NCBI GenBank assembly: GCA_964035575.1
Contig: OZ037833.1
Location: 2,294,001 to 2,358,000, forward strand
DNA length: 64,000 nt
Direction of reading: 5' to 3'
Source: Rhynchopus sp. YZ270_cl-10
Taxonomy: Eukaryota > Euglenozoa > Diplonemea > Diplonemida > Diplonemidae
The notes beneath the pieces are model-generated. The model did no database searches. It saw nothing but the letters and a program-made list of their open reading frames with translations, and was not told where the DNA came from. The translations under genes and the position numbers were made by a program. Of the stretch, positions 1 to 11,205 are shown piece after piece (within the stretch, counting starts at the first letter, position 1; every line of letters begins with the position of its first letter).

Positions 1-957
1 GCTTCTGGAGGGCGCGGTGCTTGCGCTGGGCCAGGGTGTAGGCGGTGTTGGCCTTGAGCTTGTAGCTGCGGGGCTTCTTGGCGTTCTTCTTGCGCTCGGC
101 AGTGTTCTTGGTGGGGCACTTGGCCTTGGGGTCGGCGCGGATGGCCTTGTGCACTCCCAGGTACAGCTCCTCAAGGTCGTCAGCCGACACTCCAGCCTTG
201 ATGTACTGGCTGAAGGACTTCTGGTACTTCTCGTGGTCCTCCTCCTCCATCTCCTCCATCCACTCCTTGACGTGGTCTCCGAGGATACGGGCACGGTGGG
301 CCTCAGCGTCGAGCTCACCAGACGATGCGTCGTATCCAGAGAAACGCTTGTCGCTGTGGGGAACGTACAGTCCTCCGTCGACGGCTCCCTTCAGTGCCGC
401 GAAGACCTTGTTTCCGACGGTGGTGTTGACAAGACCGATGTCGAGCATGGCCTTGAAGGGACGGCGGTCCTCGTCCTCCTTCAGCTCGAAGGACTCACCG
501 GTCACCTCCTTGATTCCCTGTTGTGCACAATAAAATAGGGGAACACATTATAAAATATAAAATAAAGATGCGGAACACGAATATAAAAAAAACATACGGG
601 GTACTTCTTGTCCAGTCCCTTCAGGGTGAGGATACGGCGGGCAAGGAGCAGACCGGTGCAGTAGGCAGCGGAGTAGTTGGTCAGACCGGTCTTGAGGCCG
701 TACTCCTTCAGGTTGTGGGAGTAGGCAGACGCGTGGATGCGGTCTCCCTTCAGCTCGGCGGAGGCGATCTGGCACACGATGTCACGGTTGGTGATGCGGA
801 CAATCATGCGGTACTTGGGGGTCTGGTACTTGTTCTTGTCCTGGGTGAGCATGCAACGACGCTGACGGTAGTCAGTCTTTCCCTCACGCCTCCTCCTGTA
901 CTTGACCTGGTAACGCTTGAAGTAAGCATTGTTCTTCTGAACCTTGACGAAACCCAT
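1..957 (-). CDS. RPL5: 60S ribosomal protein L5 (uL18), 3' end cut by window edge
   Basis: This is the 5S-rRNA-binding large-subunit protein uL18/RPL5, which carries 5S rRNA into the 60S subunit. There are two exons: 598-957 (120 codons, starting [18 protein letters not shown]) and 1-517, joined across an 80-bp intron (518-597; donor GTATGT, acceptor CAG). Family landmarks are [47 protein letters not shown] and the acidic stretch [11 protein letters not shown]. The reading frame is still open at base 1. With about 292 residues seen against about 297 in human, only a few C-terminal residues should be missing. A pyrimidine-poor TTCCAG lies 17 nt before the ATG. Antisense ORFs over it are shadows. 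Identification is very secure. Confidence 0.97.
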
Positions 958-2023
958 GGTGTTTGCTTTGTTATCTGGAATATGTTTGTTGGTTTCAAGA
1001 TTTACAAAATAGGCAAATGTTTGAAAATAAAACACCCAATTGTACCGTTCGGCTCTGCCACAACAGTTGCGTTTTTTCTGTCGTCATTTTTTTTGGGCGC
1101 CGTACTCTTTTTTTTTTTTTTGCATTTTTTTTTTCTTCAGTTGATGCACACTCTCTTCGTTGCGATAAGTATTCCTCTCCCCTCCCCCATCCGATTTGCT
1201 TTTGCCCAGATCTGCTTCCCTAGAACTGTCTCTCCCTTCTCTTCCCCCATGCAATTTGTATTTTGAGAGATAAGACCTTTCTCGTCAAACTCATGTGATC
1301 ATTTTTTTTCCATCGACAAAAAAAAAAAAAAAATCTCCCTCCTAGTTTCCCAGTAACAAGAATGTTGTAACAATTGTTGCAAACAACCCTTGACGATTTT
1401 TTTTTTTTATTATTGAATAACACCTTGTTTCTTCGAGTGAAGAGAGAAAAAAAAACAGAGTATAGGTGCTGAGTGGGGGTGGGATGGGGAATGAAAACGT
1501 TTTTTCGTGCCCAAACAATACACAACATGTTTTCTTTTCTTTTTTTTTTATTGTTTTGGTGAATTAGAAGCAGAAGCAAAATAGGGGGGAATGCTTCCTT
1601 CGGGGTTTCCCTTTTTTTTTTGCACCGAACATGATTGTTTACATCTCCGCACACCCCTTCACACACCTCGCCCAATTTCCCAGATAACCCCCTTCGTCCC
1701 CCTCTCCCCTCCCCGTTGTAACTTTTTTATACTTTGGCCTTTTGTTTTGCTATGTCTACAATCGCCTAAGTACCCACCTTGGTAGGTAAGTAGGGTCTGT
1801 ACTCAATGTTGTTTTCTTTTTTGCTTTTTTTTTGTTTTTGTTTTGTCTTTTTTTTTGGTTTTTGTTGGATCGACAATAGCCTACCTAGGTAGATTTTTTT
1901 TGTCGCTTTTTTTTGTCTTTTTTGTTTGTCATTTTTTTTTGTCACTCCTCTCGTATTCCTCTTCACGTCCTCCTCTCCCCTTCTCAAAAGGGAAACGAAG
2001 CGTGGGAATCAGTCTGAAACAGC
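958..2023. other. Intergenic, T-run rich, between RPL5 5' end and ATP synthase beta 3' end
   Basis: No gene is supported here. The stretch is dominated by T and A runs of 8-14 bases (about 1110-1135, 1318-1335, 1398-1410, 1835-1945). Near 1768-1800 is a partly self-complementary piece (TACCCACCTTGGTAGGTAAG), and near 1881 a small palindrome (CTACCTAGGTAG). The region should contain the RPL5 promoter and the ATP synthase beta 3' UTR, but I can identify no defined signal. Confidence 0.5.
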
Positions 2024-3878
<1,855 letters not shown>

Positions 3879-4716
3879 TTTAGTAGATAAGATGCGTCGC
3901 CTAGGTGGTGGGGTGGTGGTTGTGTTGCTGAACAAGGGGAAACCTTGTATACGTAGTTGTAGACTGACGCTGAATAGTCATTCATGACCTCGACCCAGAC
4001 AGCATAGAATGCATCAGTATGTTAGCCGTGTTAGGCTGTGTTTTCAGGAATGCAATAAGAAAGGTAGTTCTCATAAAAATGAATCTCGACAGTATGCGGC
4101 TTATTGATAGATAGTAATCATCATTGTCATCGCAGGGGAGGTGTGGTGGGTAGTGGTAGGAGACAATACGTGAACATCAAACTACTTTGCTTTTTTTTTG
4201 CTCTGAACTAAAAAAACTCAACCTCAAATGTCCACTCATTTTAGATTACTCACTGATACTACATGTCTTTTTCGTTGATCGCAACATAGCCCAAAGGGAC
4301 CGCACAGCGGAATGACAAGAGAAATGACCTCCGCGCCGTAGGGGTAGAGGGGCTTGTTGATCAATCCAATTTTTTCGTTGATCGAAGCCATAGGTTACTT
4401 GCCCGTATGGCGCACGTGTTTGGGTGAAAGGGGGTAAATAAAAGGAAAAAGTCGTGAGTAACAAATGAGTAGTACATGCCTATCGGTTGAGTTTCTAATC
4501 ACATTTCATGTAAGGGGGGGAAAAGAAAACGCAGCGCCACCGCAGAGCGCTTCGAGTGAACGTTCACCTTCTCCCTGAGAACAAAATGAACGACAGGCTA
4601 GGAAAAAAGAAGCGTTTTTTTTCTTTTTAGGGGCAGCTGAAAAATATGAAAAAGAGCATAATCCGCATGTTTTTTGATCAACAACTAAACTGATCCTACC
4701 ACATCCCTCAACAACG
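3879..4716. other. Intergenic between ATP synthase beta and CDKAL1-like gene
   Basis: No gene is supported. Short open frames on both strands have no family features and are broken up by A/T runs. The region should contain the ATP synthase beta promoter and the 3' UTR of the next minus-strand gene. I see no clear regulatory site. Confidence 0.5.
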
Positions 4717-6466
4717 TCACTGAGAAAGCGTTCCCACGTAGTACGCACACAACAGCACGACCAGCGCGAGCAGCCAAAACACCATCTTGCTAGACTCCTG
4801 TGCCGCACCAACACTGGCGGCGCTGCCTGTGGTGCCACTCTTAACTACCACGGACTTCCCTCCCTTCCTCTTCAACCCTTCCTCCACCGGCCGGGTGAGA
4901 TCGGTGGACCCCTTCACCGAGTGCTTGCTAGCACTGTAGATTTTGCATATCACATTTGTCCCAATATCTGCCTCTTCGGGGCTGATGATGACCTGCACGT
5001 ACGTCTTGGTGTGACCTACAAGGTTGACACCATCGTGTGCGTACTCAGTGATCCACACACGCTGCTCTGTGCCAAGAATGCCAAAGGTGTGTCCATCATA
5101 GGAGTCGAACACAGTTGTGAGGCGGCGCGACCTGTCCTTCTTGACTTGTGTAATGAGCTGCTTCATCCCTGCTGCGGGTGTGTTCACACGGGGGTAGAAC
5201 TGGCTGATGTAGAGTGCAGGGAACTCGTACTTCTGGCAGAGGCGGAGTGTCTCCTGGAAGGCCTCCTCGCTTTCGGAGGGGAAGCCGCAGATGATGTCAG
5301 TTGCTATGAGCATGCCGGGCACCTTCTTCAGCAGTGTGTCGCAGATCAGCTCGAACTCTTCGCATGTGTACTCGCGCTGCATCACCTGCAGGACGTCATT
5401 GCTGGCTGCCTGCACGGGGACGTGTAGGAAGGAATACACTCTTGGGTGGTTCAGCACGTCAGCAATGTCGTCCAAGTGCTCCAACATATACGGCGGGTTC
5501 GTCATCCCAACCCGCAGCATGACACCGTCTGGAACCAGCTCGACCACCGCACGTAGCAGCTCAACAATGGTTGTGCCGATGTCCTTCCCATATGCACCAC
5601 TGTCCTCAGAGGTAAGACGGATCTCCTTGACACCCTCCTTGATGACCTCAGTCACCCTGCTGCAGATGTCCGCAATGGGGTAGGAAAGAAGGTCGCCACG
5701 CGCCTGCTTCGTTTTGCAGTACGTGCATTGGTTGAGACAGCCTGTTGCAAACAGGAATTTTTTTTGAAAGTTTTGGTATCGTAGTACATTTAGGCACCCG
5801 AGGATGCGCTCTACTACATATTAAAAACACATTGATTTTCGTTGTTTTGCCTTTAAAGGGGAATATGATTTAAATGTAGAGGGTAAAACACAAGAAAGAC
5901 ATACCTGCATTGATCGGAATGATCTCAATGTATTTGTTGCGCCTCATCTTTGGGATGTCAAGAGCGGGGAGCCCAACGGCCTTCCCCTTTGCTTTGAAGG
6001 AGACTGTGTTGCCACGTGCAGCCTCCTTGACCACCTCTGCTACTTTGTCAATCTGCTGCACACCGATGACAGAGACGTTGTCGAAGTGAGAGTTGTTCGG
6101 GTCTCCTGCAGGCACACACCCAGACACAATAGTGGGTTTGCCGGTCTTCTGCGCCTTCTGCATTTCGTGAATGAAGTGCTCCTCAGAAGGGTTCTTCACA
6201 GTGCACGAATTGATCAGGTACACATCTGCCTTTGAGAAATCCTCTGTAATCCCGTACCCCTCCTTGCACAGCACACCCGCCATGTACTCACTGTCGGAGT
6301 TGTTGTGCGAGCATCCGTACGTCTTCAGGTACACAAGCTGCGACCCGGGGATGTCATACCCCACTGCCTGCTTACGGTTCTTCCTTGCACGCACTACTAC
6401 CCCACCTGTCCCCTCGGCCTTCTCAGCACCCGGGAGTGCTTGGATTATATCCTCTACGTCTTCCAT
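4717..6466 (-). CDS. CDKAL1: CDKAL1-type threonylcarbamoyladenosine tRNA methylthiotransferase
   Basis: A radical-SAM methylthiotransferase that adds a methylthio group to t6A37 of tRNA-Lys(UUU). Exons are 5905-6466 and 4717-5741, 528 aa (human 579). Order: N-terminal UPF0004 domain with its cluster cysteines (LKTYGCSHNNSDSEYM; INSCTVKNPSE; VSGCVPAGD), then the radical-SAM CxxxCxxC motif in GCLNQCTYCKTKQARG, formed right at the splice junction, then SFLHVPVQAASNDVLQVM, a TRAM-like region, and a C-terminal hydrophobic tail (WLLALVVLLCAYYVG). The tail matches the tail-anchored ER form of eukaryotic CDKAL1. The intron (5742-5904, donor GTATGT) carries a dispersed family-2 element in sense orientation. 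TTTCAG lies 11 nt before the ATG. Confidence 0.95.
5784..5822 (-). repeat. Dispersed element family 2, copy in CDKAL1 intron
   Basis: Read on the minus strand it contains TAGTAGAGCGCATCCTCGGG followed by TGCCTAAATGTACTA. Copies lie at 10744-10777 (-), 32757-32812 (+) and 56952-56998 (+). It is in the sense direction of the host gene. Confidence 0.6.
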
Positions 6467-6710
6467 TGTTTACGTCTCTGAAATTCAGTAAGGTGGGGGA
6501 GACGGGTAGGCGGAGGAGGGGGTGAAGGGGTTGAAAAACATGATATGCCGTGGCGCTTTCTTTTGTAGAAAAAGGTGAAGATGCTGGTCTAAACTGCATC
6601 ATTGCCAGATGCACGCAAACTGATGTGCCAATTGATCAATTCGGACGACGTTGTAAAATAGATTTCTTTTTGCACAAATGCCCGTACTTATCTGCTCCCC
6701 TTCAACCCCT

Positions 6711-8189
6711 TCAAAAGCCAAAGGAGAAGCCACCTTCGTCGCCACCCTCCATTACTGTAGCCCACGCATTCCTTTCTTGCTTTGTCGCTGCGTTTTTCTC
6801 TTCAGCTTCTGCGAGAACTTCGGGCATTTGATCCTGCAGCGCATCCTTGAACTCTTGGTAGAAAGACTGCTTGCGTTCCTCGCATACACCCGACACACAG
6901 TGCGGCTGGTCGCGGAGGAAGGAGAGGATTCTTGGGAGGCCGCTTTTGGATGCGTAGTTTTGTGTGATGCAGAGGGAAGGTGTCAAGTTCAGGCACAGGT
7001 GCCACCACCCGTGCGGGATGTACATCATCTCTCCAGGGCGGACAAGCGCCTCAAGCGGCTGCACCTTGACCTCGTCACATCTGTCGTAATAGTTGCTGAA
7101 CCACTCCACCAGCGACATCGGAGACGTCACGTCCGCACCATCCTCAGAGCACATCACGCCCGGCGGGACGACCGACGGGGGGAAGAAGACCCACTTCTTC
7201 AGCCCTCGAAGACACGCGTTCCATGCGTCGGTGGCATTGGGGTCCTTATGGAAAGAGCTGCCGCTGCGCGCCGGGCCTGCAATCAACCATCTGTAGTCCG
7301 GCCGCTTTTTTCCCAAGACCTTGAACAGGTCGTCGGTGAAGTACTCTGACACTGCGTACTGCCCCGCAATCTCAGGCACGCTTTCCACAAACTTGGAGTC
7401 GAAGAGGTAGATAGGGCGGTCGTCAAGCTGGTTGTCACAGTACTGCTTGAACTCAGGGATCGAGAGCTTTGCGGCCTCGCACTGGAACTCAGCACCCTTC
7501 CAGTGCTCACTGAGGTAGTCCCACTCCCAGTTCTTGAAGGAGTCCCACTCCGTCACAATGTCAGTCAGCACTACGGGCACTCCGGGTGCCTCGTACTTCT
7601 CGACGAAGGTGGCCTTGTCCATTGTTTTCCCCGAGACACGTTCAATGTTGTCGGTGCGCACCCACTTCTCGCTGATAGGCAACGTTGCGTCGCGGTGTGG
7701 CTGGTACAAAATATCGGAGTAGAAGTTGCTGATCTTGAGTGGTGTGTGCAGAGGGGGGGTGCCTGCGAGTCCATCGGTGCGCCACTTGGTGTTGATGTAA
7801 GTCTGCTTCCAGGAAGACTCGTAGAAGAACTTTCCGTCCTTCCGCAGGGCGAAGAGCACGAGGGGCTTCCACACGTCGTCTGCGTGGCAGAAGCAGTAGA
7901 GCGATCTGCTTGCGGCAGAGCTTTCGCAGACATCCTCTGCCATGAGGTAGGACACGATCTCGCCTACGAGGGTGTCGTTGAGAACATGCAGGCGCCCCAA
8001 GCCACGGTCGCGGCATGTGCCTCGGCCGTCCAAGTACAGGTTGCCCAGGGGAGACACCCCGTAGGGGTGTGCCCTGCAGCGCCTGTCCTCCTCAGCCACC
8101 TCCGCCGCCTCACGTGCCCGCTTCCTCCCCCTCGGCAGTGGTGGTGGTGGCATCGAATCTTCCCCCTTCGTTCCGTTCAGCCCATTCAT
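6711..8189 (-). CDS. F-box plus JmjC domain 2-oxoglutarate oxygenase, JMJD6-like
   Basis: A single uninterrupted ORF of 492 aa. An F-box-like region occupies about residues 68-120 (LNDTLVGEIVSYLMAEDVC). A JmjC domain of the JMJD6 type follows at about 180-410. The Fe(II) ligands are visible: the HxD motif in SSFHKDPNATDAWN (about residues 316-318) and the distal His in IPHGWWHLCLNL (about 396). The flanking TQNYAS and the Trp-Asn after HxD also match JMJD6 (TSAWN; GGWWHVVLNL; TQNFAS). JMJD6 relatives hydroxylate lysines of splicing factors. Whether this protein does so, or acts with an SCF ubiquitin ligase through its F-box, is inference. The N-terminus has a basic GRKRAR stretch that could serve as a nuclear signal. 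The C-terminal tail is acidic and Glu/Ala rich. Confidence 0.88.
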   Translation of the reverse strand: MNGLNGTKGEDSMPPPPLPRGRKRAREAAEVAEEDRRCRAHPYGVSPLGNLYLDGRGTCRDRGLGRLHVLNDTLVGEIVSYLMAEDVCESSAASRSLYCFCHADDVWKPLVLFALRKDGKFFYESSWKQTYINTKWRTDGLAGTPPLHTPLKISNFYSDILYQPHRDATLPISEKWVRTDNIERVSGKTMDKATFVEKYEAPGVPVVLTDIVTEWDSFKNWEWDYLSEHWKGAEFQCEAAKLSIPEFKQYCDNQLDDRPIYLFDSKFVESVPEIAGQYAVSEYFTDDLFKVLGKKRPDYRWLIAGPARSGSSFHKDPNATDAWNACLRGLKKWVFFPPSVVPPGVMCSEDGADVTSPMSLVEWFSNYYDRCDEVKVQPLEALVRPGEMMYIPHGWWHLCLNLTPSLCITQNYASKSGLPRILSFLRDQPHCVSGVCEERKQSFYQEFKDALQDQMPEVLAEAEEKNAATKQERNAWATVMEGGDEGGFSFGF

Positions 8190-8787
8190 AGCTTTTGTGT
8201 ATCGAAACCACTATGATTTCACGTTCCTGGAGGAAAGGGGTGATGCAATGGTAGGATAAAAATACCATTAAAAGGGAGGAAAAGAGGCTGCTATTATTTT
8301 TTTTGGGTAAATGTGCACATTTTGAAAAAATGTGAGTCGAGAGGACAGAAGGTAAATGGAAAGAAACTCACAAACAGAACTGTTTTATCAAACAAAAAGA
8401 AAGAAGTTGGAAGTGCAAACGCCTCATCGTTCATCGGCGGACGCAGGCACTGAAAAAATGAAAAAAGAATAATCAAAAAGCTGCCCTTCCCTTCCCTCCC
8501 ACCCCTTAACAGCTGTCCCACTGATGCGTGTTGGCAGAAGAGCGGGTGTCGGGGTGGTAGGGAAAGACAGGAACGCTTGCTCTGAATCCAAAAATTTAAC
8601 TACAAGAACGAAAATAAAAAACTCGCGGTAAGATCTCTTTACAGAGCGCTTTCCTTTTCAAAAACAAGTGAAAGAAAACTTGAATCATCGAATTGTTTTT
8701 GTCTTTATTTTATTTGAGTGCCCCCATTCCAACAGGCATGTCGGGCACGGAAGCCATCTCAATCAGATGAAATACTTTTTTTACCGG
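8190..8787. other. Intergenic, no gene seen
   Basis: 598 bp between the JmjC gene start and the stop of the PUB-domain gene. It is A/T-run rich with no supported ORF, RNA or repeat family member. It should hold the JmjC promoter. The upstream gene boundary is set by its minus-strand stop near 8788. Confidence 0.45.
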
Positions 8788-9483
8788 TCAGTTCTCCTCA
8801 TCCTCTGTATTCCGTTGTGCTGGACACCAATGTTTGCAATGTTGTTCAAACCGGTCCACTGTGATCACACCTTTGCAGTCTGGACACACACATGATGACC
8901 CATCGCGTATTGACGATGTGATGCATGAGGAGTCCGAGACGAGCGCGTCTGATAGATCCATCTTTGGCAGTCGATTGCTCAGAGGGTGTCTCTTGCTGAC
9001 CGGGGAGAGGAATGATGGGCGTTCTTCTAAGGGGGTGAGCGGTGTTGTTGGAGAAGAGTATAGCACATGCAGTTCTTGTGCAGAGCCATCCCCTGCTCGG
9101 AGGAGGGCACCGTTGATGGCACACATAACCGCAGGGTCGACTGTGATTCCTTCCTTGATGTGCAGACAGTCAGTGTCTTTTTGTGACTCTTGAAAACCGA
9201 GCATCAGCAACAGGTCTCTTCCTGCCTGGAACTTTCCTACTTTGTCCTGAAACCCTGTGGATCGCATGTCTAATTTCCGTTCCGACCCGGACCTCCCCGC
9301 ATATTCGCCTATGCTTCGTAGGAGCTTCAAAATATCAAAGACAAGACTTTTGTTCCCACACTGATCACTTAGCTGTGAGAGTGCGCGTACAGCTTCAGGT
9401 CTGCTTTGGTCTAAGGTTTTCGGAGAGGTTGGCGATTCGGGGTGGAAGATTTGCTGCGAATTCAATGGTGCTACCCCATGCAT
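8788..9483 (-). CDS. PUB-domain protein with C-terminal UBZ-like zinc finger
   Basis: A 231-aa single-exon ORF. Residues about 45-105 look like a PUB/PUG domain, the module by which PNGase, UBXD1 and HOIP bind the C-terminus of p97/VCP. The clues are the spaced hydrophobic helices ending in FQDKVGKFQAGRDLLLMLGF then CLHIKEG, which parallels the PNGase pattern (F-x-K-x3-V-x-GA...L-x-x-MGF). The C-terminus has one compact metal site, CPDCKGVITVDRFEQHCKHWCP, spaced like a UBZ/C2HC ubiquitin-binding finger. The centre is Ser/Pro rich. A ubiquitin and p97 adaptor role is inference. The start is the first ATG after a CTTAG-rich leader. Confidence 0.6.
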   Translation of the reverse strand: MHGVAPLNSQQIFHPESPTSPKTLDQSRPEAVRALSQLSDQCGNKSLVFDILKLLRSIGEYAGRSGSERKLDMRSTGFQDKVGKFQAGRDLLLMLGFQESQKDTDCLHIKEGITVDPAVMCAINGALLRAGDGSAQELHVLYSSPTTPLTPLEERPSFLSPVSKRHPLSNRLPKMDLSDALVSDSSCITSSIRDGSSCVCPDCKGVITVDRFEQHCKHWCPAQRNTEDEEN

Positions 9484-9735
9484 CCTAAGGGTGGCGAAAC
9501 CCCAAGTGTAAGAAACAAAAAGAAGAAAAGAAAAGAAGAAAAGAAAGAAAGGGAAAAGAAAAGGCTCTGTGATGAGATGTCTCGAGTGGTATTCGGGAAG
9601 GGGGGCAATGGGTGAGTCACAAAAGAGGAGTTGTCTAAAATATTTCGTGAAACAGAATGAAAGTGCATAAAGACCTTTCCCTCTGTGCTATTTATTCTTT
9701 CGGATTTTTTAATGAGGGAAAAAAGCTCTAGAGCT

Positions 9736-10293
9736 CTAATCAGAGTCATCGTCGGGCGCAAACAGCGCGTTCCCTCCACTGCCACCTTTGTGAGGTCTAC
9801 CACCCTTTTTGGGTGGTCCCTTTTTCGCGGGTTTTTTCGGTGTAGGGTCTTTCTTTGCTGACACGGCTATTTCCTTGCCCTTTGCTGCTTTTGTTTTGGT
9901 GTTTTGTGGCTTTATTATCTTTTGACGTTTTTTATCATTTTCAACTGGGTGTTCTTGGAGGGGTGTGTCCTCAGTGGGGTCGACATCGGTTGCCTCTGCC
10001 TGGAGAGGGGAGGAGATGTCGAGCTTCCCTTTCAGCTCTCCGGATGCTATTTTCTTCTGCTTTTCAAAAAGCTGTTTCGTGTTTGTAGAGAAGCCAGAGA
10101 GGAGGCTGCTGAGCTCATTTTGCAGGTCATCCTGAAGGGTCTCGTCCTCATCTGCGACAGTCGCAGTTGGCACTGCCTCTTCAATAGGTGCCTCATTTAC
10201 CTCCTTTACTGCATTTGCTTCATTTGCCTCACTCAAAACAGAGGGTCGTTTCCTCTTTACCACTCTCCTCACCACACGACGTTTGATAACCAT
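9736..10293 (-). CDS. Lysine-rich, probably nuclear protein of unknown function
   Basis: A 185-aa ORF; not recognised. The N-terminus is strongly basic (MVIKRRVVRRVVKRKRP). An acidic middle follows (about residues 28-70) with a possible short helix LQDDLQNELSSLLSGF. The C-terminal third is Lys/Pro/Gly rich like histone H1 tails (KKDPTPKKPAKKGPPKKGG), ending in an acidic FAPDDDSD. The upstream in-frame ATG at 10440 would add 49 residues of phase-shifted low-complexity sequence. I prefer the ATG at 10293, because a pyrimidine tract with TTTTTAG stops 10 nt before it. Basic residues suggest nucleic-acid binding, but no domain supports a specific role. Confidence 0.6.
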   Translation of the reverse strand: MVIKRRVVRRVVKRKRPSVLSEANEANAVKEVNEAPIEEAVPTATVADEDETLQDDLQNELSSLLSGFSTNTKQLFEKQKKIASGELKGKLDISSPLQAEATDVDPTEDTPLQEHPVENDKKRQKIIKPQNTKTKAAKGKEIAVSAKKDPTPKKPAKKGPPKKGGRPHKGGSGGNALFAPDDDSD

Positions 10294-10884
10294 GATGCGA
10301 ACACTAAAAATGAAGAAGAGTGGGAATACAGAATGGAAGGTGGGTGGGTGTGCACCAGGCGTGTATCTGTCGATGGGTGGGTGGAAATGAGGTAGAGAAA
10401 AAGGGGAGGAAATGGGGGGTCTCACACCAGAATGTGACAAGGATTTTGCTCATCCAGTCAGTTCGCACATTGTAAGCACCTCAGTGCAGCAAGTAATATC
10501 ATAAAAAAAGGGGGTGGGAAGAAGGTCTTTTTTTTGTGATAAATCAGAAGAATTTTCTTTCGTTCACAGTGCTCACGATGTCGTAATTTGGATTTTCTTT
10601 TTGAAAATGTGGGGGGGGGGGGGGGAAAGGTGTGGTTTTTTGCCACGCTCTGCAACAATCTCCACTTTTGTTCCCAATTCGTGTATCTTTTTTTTTTTTT
10701 AGAAAGCTTTTTCTTCTTCTTCCAATTTTATTTTTATATATTTAGTGTAGACATCCGAGGATGATCTCTACTACTTTTTTTTTTCTTCTTTTTTTTTTTT
10801 TTTTTGCCTTGTATTTGTCCCTCTCTGATGGTACACGAGCCCTTTTTTGCAGTTTTCTTGATGTTTTTTTTTTTCTCTTTTTTT
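10294..10884. other. Intergenic upstream of lysine-rich gene, up to hAT element
   Basis: No gene. It holds a 15-base G run (10611-10625), a long T-rich stretch (10690-10884) and one dispersed family-2 element in minus orientation. The hAT element is inserted in the T-rich part. Confidence 0.5.
10744..10777 (-). repeat. Dispersed element family 2, copy upstream of lysine-rich gene
   Basis: On the minus strand it reads AGTAGAGATCATCCTCGGAT then GTCTACAC. It is in the sense direction of the minus-strand gene that starts at 10293, so it may lie in its leader or a 5' UTR intron. Confidence 0.55.
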
Positions 10885-10897
10885 CACGGTATGGTGG

Positions 10898-11015
10898 CGA
10901 TCGTCGGTCGATTGCGGGCGATCGCCGTCGATGAGAGAAAAAATGACGATCGTCAAAAAAAAAGAGCGATCGCTGGCGATCGCCAGCGATCGCCAGCTAT
11001 TGCCAGCTATTGCCA
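10898..11015. repeat. Left subterminal GATCGC repeat cluster of the hAT element
   Basis: At least eight copies of GCGATCGC-like octamers (GGCGATCGTC, GGGCGATCGCC, GCGATCGCTGGCGATCGCC), in both orientations and decaying to TATTGCCAGC. They mirror those at the other end. Confidence 0.7.
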
Positions 11016-11205
11016 GCTAAGTTATGGTGTTTTGTGCCCCTCCCCTCGGACCCCCCCTCCCCATTGTGAAATACAATACAAACCAACAGGGTAGCAAAAA
11101 TAAAAACAAAAACAAACAAACAAACTTTCAAATCTCCCTCCCCATTCCATCCCTGTCACCACATCCAACCAACAGTATTAACACTTGTAATAGTAAAAAA
11201 TCAGA

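Noticed and set aside
523-1266. 247-aa plus-strand frame over RPL5
   Set aside because: Antisense shadow of the highly conserved RPL5 exon; its tail is T-run sequence.
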